From: an uncultured Pirellulaceae bacterium
GTDB lineage: Bacteria > Planctomycetota > Planctomycetia > Pirellulales > Pirellulaceae
Direction of reading: 5' to 3'
Length of the DNA: 64,000 nucleotides
NCBI GenBank assembly: GCA_905480235.1
Contig: CAJQPP010000006.1
Span: forward strand, 62,001-126,000
In this document: positions 18,823 to 28,310 of the stretch, in pieces
How positions within the stretch are numbered: position 1 is the stretch's first letter
Layout: every line of letters begins with the position of its first letter
Made by a program: the position numbers and the translations under genes
The notes under the pieces: model-generated
Database searches by the model: none
What the model was told of the DNA's origin: nothing
Seen by the model: the letters and a program-made list of their open reading frames with translations, nothing else

Positions 18823-21327
18823 ATGAATCGCACCCCTCCCCAATTTGAAGCCTATGACAAACGGGTCGATATCCTTGGTCACTTTCTGGTTCTAGTAATT
18901 TCCATTTGGCTTTTCTGGCCCGTTTTAATGGGTGTCAGCCAATTCGGTTTTGGAGATGCCGCTAACCTTTACCAACCGCTTTACCAATGGACCAGTGAGC
19001 GTTGGCTTGCGGGCGACATACCACTTTGGTGCTCGTTAGATAATTGGGGCGCGCCGGTGGTCGCCGATGCCTCCACAGGCGTCTTTTATCCAGGCAAGCT
19101 AATCTTCCTGATTCGCTTCGTTCCATTTACTGTTTTGTTTGGACTGTACACTTTGTTGCACGTCTACCTGGCGATATATGGTGCTCGCTGGTGTGGTTTT
19201 CAGACAGGCCTCAGTGCTCCCGCCGCCTGGTTGGTGGGGCTCAGTTACGGACTGGGAGGATGCTGTTTATCGCAAACCTCCAATACCGTTTTTTTGGTTG
19301 GGGCAGCTTGGCTACCGATCGCCGTGGGCTGGATTCTCCGCTACGCGAATCACCGAGATATACGATCTCTCATCGCATTAGCCTTCACTCTTTGCATGAT
19401 GATATTAAGTGGCGATCCACAAATGGCGTTTCATGTCTTATTGATTGCCGGGATTGGGTGGTGGCTTCAGGGGGCGGGCTTGGGATCGGGATGGCGAATT
19501 AAACAGCGTCTGAAATTCGTCCTTCCTCCGTTACTGGGTGTGGCCATACTGTCGGCATCTTTGGCCGCCATCCAGATTCTCCCTTCGCTTGAGTGGTCGC
19601 AACGCAGCGAACGCTCTTGCCATGAAAATGACCGTTCGATTTACCACGCACTGAAATCCGAATCTGAGACCCTTTCTCCGCTGGCCCGCCCGATTCCGGG
19701 AACCCATCAAGATGCGATTTACCAATTCAGTCAGGCCCCGTGGACTCTTGTTGATTTGGTTTGGCCAAATTTGTTGGGAGCCGAAAACGCCTGGTCATCA
19801 AACGTGCTGGGAGCGGATCGAATTTGGAATGGCAGTATCTATCTAGGCGTGATTACTTTTTTACTGGCGTTAGCCGAGATTTTTGCGAAGCGATTTCATC
19901 AGGACAATCGGTTCTTGATGATCGTATTAGTAACTTTCTTGTTTGCATCGTTCGGTTGGTATGGCGTCGGTTGGTGGATCAATGAACTCAACCTGATGCG
20001 CGGTGGAAATGGGACGGCTCATTTCCTTGGAGAGCCGTCGGGTGGCGTGTATTGGTTGATGGAAATCTTGCTGCCTGGTTACTATCGATTCCGTTACCCC
20101 GCCAAGCTCTTTGTTGTAGCGGCGCTTTGCTTGTGTCTATTGGCGGGCCGAGCCGTGGACGCCGTGCGGCGTCAAGACTTTGAAAACAACCACTCGTCCA
20201 AAATGATCCGTATCATGTGCGGTGTTGTGATCGCGGTGGTCGCCTTGACCCTTTCCCTGGCCATCCTGACTGCGCTCAATCAATTTTTTGGCTATCAGAT
20301 TTTTCCTGTCGTTAAAGATACGGCGACTAGCCAAATCTTTGCCGCGCTATTGCACACCACCGTCGTGTTAGCTGTTTTCGCAATGGCCTGGCACTTGCGC
20401 GATCGATTTCAATTCGTGCGGGCTAATTTCATACCCGCCATGCTGACGTTGGTATCCATTGAAATCGCATTAGCTACTGGCTGGACGCTGCAATGGTCTC
20501 CAGCGCTGGCGACCAACCCCTCGGCCACCAACGCCGTCTTTGACTCGACTTGGATACGGGCTGCGTCGATTGACATCGAAACAGACCAAATCACTCAGCT
20601 TTCGGAACAGATTCTTCGCGATCGCAAATCACTGTATCCCAAACACCACTTACTGGAAGGTAAACGGATCATCGGTTCCTTCCACTCTATCCAGCCAGCC
20701 GATTTATCAGCGATCTTGTATCGCGACGCTCTATTAGAAAACGCCGAACATTTTTGTATCGATGGCCAAGTTACAGGCGATCTGGAATTGAAAGTAATCG
20801 CCGCTCCCTCGCATGCTTTTTTCCCGACGGAAATGGTGTGGCTACAGCCGCTTACGGGGCATTCGCTCCGTGAAATCTCTAAACAAACGGAAAACGTATT
20901 TAGGGCATTGACCGCTCCACGCCCCAACCCCGAAACAGTCCGCGTGGTGGTTGAGAGTCCCCGTGAGTTGCTCGTTGATATCCCAACCAGTAACGCGGGT
21001 GCCACCAAAATCGACCCAATGATTTTCACCCATGAACGCCAAGTCTTGCGGATTGTCACCGAGCAATCGAATTTGCTGGTGCTCGGCGACTATTACGATC
21101 CCAACTGGAAGGCTTACCGTATTGAGGACGACCAGCAAATCGCACTAGCAACCGTCAGAGTCAATCGAGTCTTAACCGGAATCGTGGTCCCCGCAGGGGA
21201 GCATACAATTTTCTATTACTATCACCCTGCCCTGTTCTACTGGGGAGCCGGGATCAGTTTCCTGACGTGGGTGTTGCTGGGGGCTGGTTGGATTTGGCTG
21301 ATTCGTTTTCGTCCAAACGGGATGTAA
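18823..21327 (+). CDS. YfhO-like polytopic membrane protein
   Basis: An 834-residue protein with about a dozen membrane helices in its first 560 residues and one at the C-terminus, separated by a soluble region (residues 590-800). The segment FGFGDAANLYQPLYQWTSER after helix 1 and the aromatic helical pattern are like YfhO/GT-C-fold proteins that act on lipid-linked sugars, for example in glycosylating cell-surface polymers. No catalytic residue can be assigned by eye. The ATG at 18823 is preferred because upstream codons give a non-conserved leader. The 3' end overlaps the convergent sulfotransferase gene by 74 bases. Confidence 0.75.
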   Translation: MNRTPPQFEAYDKRVDILGHFLVLVISIWLFWPVLMGVSQFGFGDAANLYQPLYQWTSERWLAGDIPLWCSLDNWGAPVVADASTGVFYPGKLIFLIRFVPFTVLFGLYTLLHVYLAIYGARWCGFQTGLSAPAAWLVGLSYGLGGCCLSQTSNTVFLVGAAWLPIAVGWILRYANHRDIRSLIALAFTLCMMILSGDPQMAFHVLLIAGIGWWLQGAGLGSGWRIKQRLKFVLPPLLGVAILSASLAAIQILPSLEWSQRSERSCHENDRSIYHALKSESETLSPLARPIPGTHQDAIYQFSQAPWTLVDLVWPNLLGAENAWSSNVLGADRIWNGSIYLGVITFLLALAEIFAKRFHQDNRFLMIVLVTFLFASFGWYGVGWWINELNLMRGGNGTAHFLGEPSGGVYWLMEILLPGYYRFRYPAKLFVVAALCLCLLAGRAVDAVRRQDFENNHSSKMIRIMCGVVIAVVALTLSLAILTALNQFFGYQIFPVVKDTATSQIFAALLHTTVVLAVFAMAWHLRDRFQFVRANFIPAMLTLVSIEIALATGWTLQWSPALATNPSATNAVFDSTWIRAASIDIETDQITQLSEQILRDRKSLYPKHHLLEGKRIIGSFHSIQPADLSAILYRDALLENAEHFCIDGQVTGDLELKVIAAPSHAFFPTEMVWLQPLTGHSLREISKQTENVFRALTAPRPNPETVRVVVESPRELLVDIPTSNAGATKIDPMIFTHERQVLRIVTEQSNLLVLGDYYDPNWKAYRIEDDQQIALATVRVNRVLTGIVVPAGEHTIFYYYHPALFYWGAGISFLTWVLLGAGWIWLIRFRPNGM

Positions 21328-22276
21328 TATCCGCGTCACCTTGACTGGGTGCCGTACGATTGCGAATGGATGAACTTCCCGTCAGGTGATCCCCCTCAGG
21401 GACCAATTGATCCTCGCCGCCAACCGGCTTAGGAGGTTGGAAGTTATGATAACGGCGACCGCAAAGCTCTCGAAAGGCTTCCAGGCGATTAACCTTTTCG
21501 TCTTCTGTGGCGAACACTTTTTCCAAGGTTCGATTGAGGAAGTTGTTGGCCAAATCCCAAACAGGCTGATCCTTTTCCAAATACTTGGCCACGAACAATT
21601 GATCTTCGGGGTCAATGGCCGTGTCCTTTTTGGAGACATTGGTTCGGACGTAAGAAAGGTCTTGAAAAGAATCGGGAAACAAATGCTCCAGACAAATACA
21701 AGCCTCGTCAAAACGCTCAATCGGAAAGACATAAGCCTGCCCTGTGGCCATCGCGGATTTGATCAACGTCATATCGTCAAATGAACGACCGCCGTTGAGG
21801 AAATAGACCTGGCTGTTAGTTTGCGGATCAGCGTTCCCGTTGATTAATTCCTCTTCCGCAAAATCGCGGAAGGACATGCGTTGCGCGATGCAGGCAACTT
21901 CCTCGAAGTTACGATGAAAGAAATAGCGAGAGATAAATCGCTCCACGGGATCTCGGACAAAGCTGATTGCCATCACTTTCGTTTCCACCTGATCATAGGG
22001 CAGATCCAGTGACAGTTTGTGATCCGAGAAACAACGCAACCAAGGATGGCAACGGACGATTTCGCTAACGTCCTCGCAAGTATATTGCTTGGTCTCCAAC
22101 AACGAATTTGAGTTGTAAAAACCCTCTGCAAAGTTTCGATTGAAAAGCTGCCGCAGGGTACTGCCACCCGCCTTGGGCACATGGACATGTAGCCAAGTCA
22201 GTGGTTGTTCAAGTTTCTCTATTTCGTGCATCGTTGTATTATCACCTGAGACAGTGGAGCCGGCAATATCGATCAT
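21254..22276 (-). CDS. Sulfotransferase family protein
   Basis: A 340-residue protein likely to transfer sulfate from PAPS. The 5'-phosphosulfate loop is VHVPKAGGSTLRQLF (near 31-45) and the 3'-phosphate site is SFVRDPVERFISRYFFHRN (near 105-123); both fit the family that modifies carbohydrates. The ATG at 22276 overlaps the TGA of the upstream glycosyltransferase gene by four bases (ATGA), which fixes the start and shows an operon. The last 60 residues are polar and low in complexity and overlap the convergent YfhO-like gene. The acceptor is unknown; the neighbouring YfhO-like and glycosyltransferase genes suggest a glycan, which is inference. Confidence 0.85.
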   Translation of the reverse strand: MIDIAGSTVSGDNTTMHEIEKLEQPLTWLHVHVPKAGGSTLRQLFNRNFAEGFYNSNSLLETKQYTCEDVSEIVRCHPWLRCFSDHKLSLDLPYDQVETKVMAISFVRDPVERFISRYFFHRNFEEVACIAQRMSFRDFAEEELINGNADPQTNSQVYFLNGGRSFDDMTLIKSAMATGQAYVFPIERFDEACICLEHLFPDSFQDLSYVRTNVSKKDTAIDPEDQLFVAKYLEKDQPVWDLANNFLNRTLEKVFATEDEKVNRLEAFRELCGRRYHNFQPPKPVGGEDQLVPEGDHLTGSSSIRNRTAPSQGDADITSRLDENESAKSNQPPATPTSGN

Positions 22277-23421
22277 GAATCGGCAAGGGAAAACCTCACA
22301 ACCGATTCGATTTTATCATCCAATCGAGGCGCCCGGGCGCCCCAGTCTAAATCCCCCTGCAGCTCATTTTGCAATGCTTCATGCTGACGAAGTAGAGTGG
22401 TATTTCCCCGGTTTTTTGCCAAAAACTCAACCTTGTCAACAAAATCTTCCGCACTTCCATCATATAAAAATAGCTGTTTCCGCGATGGTTCTGCAGCGAC
22501 TCGCAATAATTCCGGGTAAGCCAAACGACTTGGCAGGAGCGGGAGTAGGCCTCCGAGAATCGCTTCGGCTGCCGCGATCCCGAAAAACTCATGATCGGCC
22601 GTGGAAATGAAAACGTCGGACTCCGCGATCGCAGCCTGATACTCCAATCGGGATTCCTGATACCCCCAGCGTCGGATCTCCGCTTGAAACTCAGCTTGGA
22701 TCTTCTGGAATTCCTCCGGGATACGCCGAAACGACTGCCCAATGACATTGATACGAAAATCGACGCCTCTTTTCTTCAGAGCCCTCAAGGCCTCAAGTAG
22801 CAGTTGCGGATTCTTATCATGTTCCCACCGACTGGCCCACACTAAATTAACTGGTCTGGTGGTTTCGCCCGCGACTTGAAATCTCCGCAGCGTTTTCCCA
22901 CTCACGATCCCCGGCGGCTCGACATGGCACTTGGTTCGGATGCGTTGAATACTCTCTGTCGGTTGATAATCAGGCCACTGCCCGCATGCCTTTTCCAGGC
23001 CGGCAAAGAACGAGTCACGGTTGAATGCCGAATTGAACCAAACCTGATCAGCCGCAAGGCAACTAGTAAAGTTAGTGAATCCAAAGTGCAGATCACGCTC
23101 ATCATAGCGCCGGGAAGGATAAGCAAATTGGTTTTCGTGAAAATAAACCACCATCGGCAAGCTTTGAAGTGCTTCGCTAACCAACCCTTTGAATTCCGCG
23201 ACATTCAAGAAGTCACTGCAAAAGATAGCATCAAAATCCGGCTCCGACGAGCGATTCCCCAACTGCTCTGCGAAGTAAACAGCCGCATGCCGCATCCGCC
23301 ACTTCCAATGCCTCGGAGCACAAGCGAGCACTTCCCATTGATGCCGACTGTGCCTTTGCCAATCGGTTTGAAACGCTTTATGGCTTCCGCCAAAATACGG
23401 TTGCAGCGAAAGAATACGCAT
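22273..23421 (-). CDS. DUF3524 glycosyltransferase, tRNA-queuosine mannosyltransferase (QTMAN)-like
   Basis: A 382-residue GT-B-like protein. The N-terminus MRILSLQPYFGGSHKAF and the following TDWQRHSRHQWEVL match the DUF3524/GTDC1 family, whose animal member QTMAN adds mannose to queuosine in tRNA-Asp. The middle has VVYFHENQFAYPSRRYDERDLHFGFTNF, and the C-terminal half has the donor-site pattern VNLVWASRWEHDKNPQLLLEALR and HEFFGIAAAEAILGG. I chose the ATG at 23421; a TTG fifteen bases upstream is in frame. It overlaps the sulfotransferase gene by four bases. A queuosine role in this organism is not shown here, since no queuosine gene is in the window. Confidence 0.82.
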   Translation of the reverse strand: MRILSLQPYFGGSHKAFQTDWQRHSRHQWEVLACAPRHWKWRMRHAAVYFAEQLGNRSSEPDFDAIFCSDFLNVAEFKGLVSEALQSLPMVVYFHENQFAYPSRRYDERDLHFGFTNFTSCLAADQVWFNSAFNRDSFFAGLEKACGQWPDYQPTESIQRIRTKCHVEPPGIVSGKTLRRFQVAGETTRPVNLVWASRWEHDKNPQLLLEALRALKKRGVDFRINVIGQSFRRIPEEFQKIQAEFQAEIRRWGYQESRLEYQAAIAESDVFISTADHEFFGIAAAEAILGGLLPLLPSRLAYPELLRVAAEPSRKQLFLYDGSAEDFVDKVEFLAKNRGNTTLLRQHEALQNELQGDLDWGARAPRLDDKIESVVRFSLADS

Positions 23422-23627
23422 GGAAGGATTTATCAATCTTGCGGGATATTTTCAGTCAGCGATCCCCAGCATAAAACATACCCCATCAAGGGACAACGCG
23501 TTATCAACGTGCGGGTCTTGCTGCAATCATCGTCCAACCAACAGCAACATTGGGTATTTTGGAAAAAATGGCTCGCATGGCCCCGGCGCGTCCATTGTCA
23601 TTGGTTTTGGACCCGTGGGAGACCCAC

Positions 23628-23661
23628 AAAAAACAGCTGCTGCCTAATGCAGGCAGCAACT
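23628..23661 (-). terminator. Intrinsic terminator of the EF-G-like gene
   Basis: On the minus strand an 11-bp stem (AGTTGCTGCCT with AGGCAGCAGCT, one G-U pair) with a GCATT loop is followed by G and a T6 run. It lies 64 bases beyond the stop of the gene at 23725. Confidence 0.85.
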
Positions 23662-23724
23662 GTTGATGAGCGGGGTGATTGCCAGGTACCTACGACGTCA
23701 AAATTTTCTGATGCCCGAATCGAG

Positions 23725-25815
23725 TTACTCGTCTTCGTCGTCTTTCAACTGGGCTTTGGAAATCACGTCCTGTTGAATATTCGAAGGCATCACATCGTAG
23801 TGACTGAATTCCATCGTATAACTGCCCATGCCACCGGTCATACTAGACAGTGTTCTTGAATAGGTTGTGACTTCCCGCAGCGGGACTTCGCAATGCACCG
23901 TGGTAAAATTCCCACCAGCGGAATCGCTTCCCGATACCCGGCCTCCTCGACCGGACATGTCAGAGTAAACGTCCCCCACGTTGGCTTCAGGGACCGTCAC
24001 TTCCAATTGCACGACCGGCTCCAAAAGACTCGGACGAGCTTTTTCAAAAACTTGCTTAAAAGCTTGCTTAGCCGCTGTCTTAAAAGCAGCTTCGCTGGAG
24101 TCGACATCGTGATATTTCCCAAAATGGACTTCCACACAGACATCCTGGACAGGGTATCCAGCGATCACACCCGCCGTAATCCGTTCGGCAAAACCTTTTC
24201 CCACGGCAGGCATAAAGTTCGACGGAATGGTCCCTCCGACGACAGAATCCACCCACAGAAAGTTGGATGTCTCGTCGTAATGTGAGGACTTTATCGAATT
24301 AAAATTGGCTTTGGTCGCGTACTCGTCAATATTGGTGTCGCGAGGTAGCGGAAACATGCGAATATGGACTTCACCGAATTGCCCGCGACCACCGGATTGT
24401 TTTTTGTGTCGATAGCTACCGTCTGCTTCCGACTGGATGGTCTCGCGAAATGCGATGCGTGGTTCTTTGGTATCCACTTCCAGTTTATCGCGCCGCTTGA
24501 GTCGCTCCTGAATGATGTTCAGGTGTAGCTCACTCATGCCTGTCATCACCAATTCTTTGGTCTGAATATCACGGTCTAATACACAAGTGGCATCTTCTTC
24601 TACGATTTTGGAGAGGGCTCCAGATAGTTTGGTTTCATCGCCTCGCGTTCGCGGAGAGACGGCCAGAGAGACCATCGGTTTCGGGAACGAAATATCGGGC
24701 AAGGCGATCTCTCCGAGTACCGATCCGGTTTTCAGGTCATCCATCTTTGCCACGGCGACGATATCGCCGGGTCCAGCGGAATCGACATTCTCAGTCGCCT
24801 CACCTTGCACCTGTAGCAACTGGCCCATCTTGACCCCTTTGCGAGCCGTTGAGCAAGGCAAGTTCTGGTCACGTTTCATCGTCCCAGAATAAACTCGCAT
24901 GAAGCTCAATTTCTGCACGAACGGATCAATGCGAGTCTTGAATACCCTGGCAACCAGCGGGCCGTCCGCTTTGGGTTCGATAACAATTTCCTCATCCCCT
25001 TGCTGCCCTGTTTGCAAATGATCGTTCGGTGACAAACCGCATTGCCCAACCGCGTCCATTAATTCCGTTAGTCCCGCACCGGTTTTTCCGCTGCAACAAA
25101 CGATCGGTATCAGGGTTCCTGCTTTGACCGCTTTCACGACCAACCGTGCCAAGTCGGCGTCACTGGGCATGTTACCTTCGAAGTACTGCTCCATCACAGC
25201 TTCGTCCACCTCAATGATGGACTCAATAAGCGGCTCGCTGATGGTGGACGGATCAATCAAGGCTCCGGAAGTATCCGCGGGAACTTTCAAAGTGCTGACC
25301 ACGCCTTTGAAATCAGCGCCATGCCCCACCGGCACATTTAGCAGCACGCAGCGACTGCCCCACATTTCCTGAATTCCACTGATCAGACCATCGAAATCGA
25401 TGTTGTCACCATCCATTTTGGTAACACAGATCATGCGCCCCAATCCTAGTGCCTCGGACTCTTTGAAGACACGGCGCGTGTTGACTTCGATACCCGATTG
25501 AGCGTTGACGACAATCAGTGCCGTATCAACGGCTGACATGACTCCGATAGTTTGGCCGATAAAGTCGGGGTAGCCGGGCGTATCGACTAAATTGAAATGC
25601 TTGCCACCGTGATCAAAGTGCACACAGGACGCTTCAATCGTGTACTTATGAGCTTTTTCTTCGGGATCGAAATCACAGATGCTGGTTCCGTCCTCAACGC
25701 TGGGGTTGGTTGCGACGGTTTTGGTAAGAGCCAAAAGGGCGTCAGCGATGGTGGTTTTCCCGGACGAACCGTGGCCACATAAACAGACGTTACGAATGGA
25801 CTTTACATCTGGCAT
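23725..25815 (-). CDS. Elongation factor G paralogue
   Basis: A 696-residue translational GTPase with the domain order of EF-G. G1 is GHGSSGKT (residues 14-21), G3 is DTPGYPDF (near 78), and G4 is TKMD in place of the usual NKxD. Domain II, the domain III segment MSELHLNIIQERLKR, the domain IV loop region with SGGRGQFGEVHIRMFPL, and the domain V signature with GSYTMEFSHYDVMP are recognisable. It lacks the classical HGE-region effector sequence of the main EF-G and resembles the second EF-G of many bacteria, which may act in recycling or stress. The ribosome site AGGAACG precedes the ATG. It is not in an str operon. Confidence 0.88.
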   Translation of the reverse strand: MPDVKSIRNVCLCGHGSSGKTTIADALLALTKTVATNPSVEDGTSICDFDPEEKAHKYTIEASCVHFDHGGKHFNLVDTPGYPDFIGQTIGVMSAVDTALIVVNAQSGIEVNTRRVFKESEALGLGRMICVTKMDGDNIDFDGLISGIQEMWGSRCVLLNVPVGHGADFKGVVSTLKVPADTSGALIDPSTISEPLIESIIEVDEAVMEQYFEGNMPSDADLARLVVKAVKAGTLIPIVCCSGKTGAGLTELMDAVGQCGLSPNDHLQTGQQGDEEIVIEPKADGPLVARVFKTRIDPFVQKLSFMRVYSGTMKRDQNLPCSTARKGVKMGQLLQVQGEATENVDSAGPGDIVAVAKMDDLKTGSVLGEIALPDISFPKPMVSLAVSPRTRGDETKLSGALSKIVEEDATCVLDRDIQTKELVMTGMSELHLNIIQERLKRRDKLEVDTKEPRIAFRETIQSEADGSYRHKKQSGGRGQFGEVHIRMFPLPRDTNIDEYATKANFNSIKSSHYDETSNFLWVDSVVGGTIPSNFMPAVGKGFAERITAGVIAGYPVQDVCVEVHFGKYHDVDSSEAAFKTAAKQAFKQVFEKARPSLLEPVVQLEVTVPEANVGDVYSDMSGRGGRVSGSDSAGGNFTTVHCEVPLREVTTYSRTLSSMTGGMGSYTMEFSHYDVMPSNIQQDVISKAQLKDDEDE

Positions 25816-25929
25816 ATTTCGTTCCTGACAATCGGGTTAAATGACAATTGATTGGTACGGGATATTAATCCTGTCCCTACAAATCCTGATATGAAGAACC
25901 TAGTGCACACAGCCGACCAGGTAAAACAT

Positions 25930-26658
25930 TCAGTTCGAAACCTCCTTCCGAGCGGCAACCATTGCGTCCTGCAATGTTAAATGCCCCTCGTATAGTGCTC
26001 GCCCAACGACACACCCCTCGACTCCCACCGTGGTGAGGTTCGCGACGTCCTCGACAGTGGTGACGCCACCCGATGCGATCACGGGGACATCCACCGCCGA
26101 TACCATCTCTCGCATGGCGGTAATATTAGGCCCTCCCAACATTCCATCCTTGGCGATATCGGTATAGATAATGCCGGCGATTGCATTCGCAGAAATTTGT
26201 TGAGCCAGATCGACAGCATTAGTCTCGGAAGTCTTTTTCCAACCATCGGTCGATACGCGGCCATCTCGAGCATCGATGGCAACCAGCAACTTGTCTGGGT
26301 ATTTACGGCACATTTCGGCCAACCAGGCGGCATCCGTTAATGCCTTGGTACCTACAATCAGTCGAGCGAGGCCTAATTCAAGGTAATCGCGAATGGTCCC
26401 CTCGCTACGGATCCCACCGCCAAGTTGGCATGGCACGTTGACTTCGTTGACGACCTCAGCAATTTGTTTTTGGTTGGGATTATCGCCATCCCGAGCACCA
26501 TCCAGATCAACGAGATGCAAACCCGTTGCGCCGTCTGCCTGAAAGCGAACAGCCATATCTGCGGGGTTGAAACCGTAGACCGTCTCCTGATCGTAATCAC
26601 CTTGCACGAGCCGCACACAGCGTCCGCCACGAATATCGATGGCTGGCCAAATTTGCAT
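25930..26658 (-). CDS. hisA: Phosphoribosylformimino-5-aminoimidazole carboxamide ribotide isomerase
   Basis: HisA catalyses the fourth step of histidine synthesis, the Amadori isomerisation of ProFAR to PRFAR. The 242-residue TIM barrel starts at the ATG 26658 (MQIWPAIDIRGGRCVRL), with Asp8 as the acid/base, and has LVDLDGA, QLGGGIRS, VAIDARDGRVSTDGW, the second catalytic Asp in YTDIAKDGMLGGPN and VIASGGV. An upstream in-frame extension is not family-like. A GGAG site precedes the ATG. The gene is isolated from other his genes. Confidence 0.96.
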   Translation of the reverse strand: MQIWPAIDIRGGRCVRLVQGDYDQETVYGFNPADMAVRFQADGATGLHLVDLDGARDGDNPNQKQIAEVVNEVNVPCQLGGGIRSEGTIRDYLELGLARLIVGTKALTDAAWLAEMCRKYPDKLLVAIDARDGRVSTDGWKKTSETNAVDLAQQISANAIAGIIYTDIAKDGMLGGPNITAMREMVSAVDVPVIASGGVTTVEDVANLTTVGVEGCVVGRALYEGHLTLQDAMVAARKEVSN

Positions 26659-26738
26659 TGCCCGTAACTCCGAAAAGGAAAAATTTCCCACCACAATTCG
26701 TTTGTGAGGGTGTGGACACGGTCCAAGGAAGACCGCTC

Positions 26739-26767
26739 ATTATCCCAAAAGCCCAACCGTTTTGCAA
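26739..26767 (-). promoter_or_regulatory. Candidate sigma70-like promoter of hisA
   Basis: On the minus strand TTGCAA (26767-26762) and GATAAT (26744-26739) are spaced by 17 bases. Transcription from about 26732 would leave a leader of about 73 bases to the ATG at 26658. Confidence 0.5.
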
Positions 26768-27165
26768 GTAACTGAGGGGGTTTGCATTCGCCAGCACCCT
26801 AACGCTCCCTGTTCCGACAAACGAAACAAATGCAGTTTCACCGTTATTCATAGCAACGCACAGTACCGCGAAAGCTACCATTTCTGCGCAATCGGAAAAG
26901 TCGCCGACTTACCAATCCTTCTTGCTGCCACCCCACTCTCCCTACCTGAACTGCTTAACGTCGCGCAGGCTTTCAGCGAACTTACGGTAACGAGGTGCGA
27001 CGCAGGGTTGGTTTGCTCCGGTCCTACTCCGGCCCTAAGATCCAGTCACGGCAACTTGCCCATCTCGAGAGCATCGCCATAACACGGCGTTTAAATAAAT
27101 CACAGAATGTGCCTTCTGTTTTTTTGATCGACCGCTGACCTCTGCTGCATGCCTAGGCTGTGAAA
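26768..27165. other. Intergenic region with orphan plus-strand terminator-like hairpin
   Basis: 398 bases between hisA's promoter and the end of the aminotransferase gene. No gene is convincing; a plus-strand open frame (26762-27082) has no recognisable domain. It holds the hairpin at 27102-27125. Confidence 0.4.
27102..27125 (+). terminator. Terminator-like hairpin with T-run, no assigned gene
   Basis: ACAGAA (27102-27107) pairs with TTCTGT (27114-27119) and is followed by T6 (27120-27125) on the plus strand. The stem is short and AT-rich, so it is weak. There is no plus-strand gene just upstream that would need it. Confidence 0.35.
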
Positions 27166-28098
27166 TCAGGGAGCGTCACGATCTATCCAGTCAAGCCAAC
27201 CCCATTGGTCTTGTTGTCGGCCATCAAACAAGCCGAAAAAGATTTCCTGAATTGCCTTTGTAATAGGGCCTGTTCTTCCGTCACCTACTTCTATTTGATC
27301 GACCGATTTCACAGGAGTGATTTCCGCCGCAGTCCCCGTGAGAAATAGTTCATCGGCAATATACAGCGCCTCACGAGGAATGGACTCTTCCGCAACGGAG
27401 TACCCCAGTGAATGCGCTATCTTCATCACAGCGTCACGCGTAATTCCACCAAGAATCGAAGAGGCTAAAGGCGGTGTATAGATTTTTCCATCGCGGATCA
27501 CAAAGATATTTTCGCCGGACCCTTCTGAAACCATCCCCTGCGCACTAACCGAAATCCCCTCCAGGTAACCGTGGCGATTTGCTTCGTTGCAAATCAATTG
27601 AGCGGTCAAATAATTACCTCCGGCCTTGGCTAATGCCGGGACCGCGGCACTGGTCGAACGACTCCAAGAAGAGACACAAGCGTCAATTCCATTTTCGATC
27701 CCTGCTTGACCCAAGTAAGCACCAAATTCATAAGCACCCACGGCTACTTCAATCTTGCAGTCTTGGAGGCCGTTTAACGCCAACGTGCCGACGCCCATGA
27801 ATACGAGTGGCCGAATGTAAGCATTCTGTAGACCGTTAACCGTGATGATATCCCGACAAGCTTGGCACATCTGCTCTTGAGAATAGGGCACTTTCATACG
27901 ATAAATTTTGGCCGAATCGAAGAGCCTGCGGATGTGCTCGCGGAGCCGAAAAATGACTCGTCCTTCGGGCGTGCTGTAACAACGAACCCCTTCAAAGACA
28001 GAGGAACCGTAATGCAGGGCGTGCGACATGACATGAACCCGCGCCTCGTCCCAAGCGACCATTTCGCCGTTTCGCCAAATAAAATCAGCCGCTTCCAT
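27166..28098 (-). CDS. ilvE: Branched-chain amino acid aminotransferase
   Basis: A class IV PLP aminotransferase of 310 residues that interconverts branched-chain 2-oxo acids and Leu, Ile and Val. It has DEARVHVMSHALHYGSSVFEG, the PLP lysine in ALAKAGGNYLTAQL (near 160), the phosphate-binding VSEGSGENIFVIRDGKIYTPP, and SILGGITRDAVM. The ATG at 28098 is preferred because GGGAAGG lies 5-11 bases upstream; an ATG at 28116 is the alternative. It has no close neighbour on the same strand, so it is probably monocistronic. Confidence 0.93.
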   Translation of the reverse strand: MEAADFIWRNGEMVAWDEARVHVMSHALHYGSSVFEGVRCYSTPEGRVIFRLREHIRRLFDSAKIYRMKVPYSQEQMCQACRDIITVNGLQNAYIRPLVFMGVGTLALNGLQDCKIEVAVGAYEFGAYLGQAGIENGIDACVSSWSRSTSAAVPALAKAGGNYLTAQLICNEANRHGYLEGISVSAQGMVSEGSGENIFVIRDGKIYTPPLASSILGGITRDAVMKIAHSLGYSVAEESIPREALYIADELFLTGTAAEITPVKSVDQIEVGDGRTGPITKAIQEIFFGLFDGRQQDQWGWLDWIDRDAP

Positions 28099-28310
28099 GT
28101 CAGCCTTCCCTTTCATCGTTGGGGCGTGGATTTCTCACGTTGACCTTTTACTAAATCGCAAGTGCCGGATCATACCTGACAGTGCCAGATTACTTTACCA
28201 CATCCAATAAAATCTGATCAAACCAATGAGCGGGGCAATCTCATGAACGCTGCCGGCAAAATAATCGGTGACTTGGGACCAGCAGACCGAATGCCCAAAG
28301 AAAGAAAAAC

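Noticed and set aside
22876-23859. Long plus-strand open frame opposite the glycosyltransferase and EF-G genes
   Set aside because: It is antisense to well-supported genes and to the EF-G terminator, and has no recognisable domain.
26762-27082. 106-codon plus-strand open frame upstream of the orphan terminator
   Set aside because: No ribosome site or domain; it could at most be part of a non-coding RNA.
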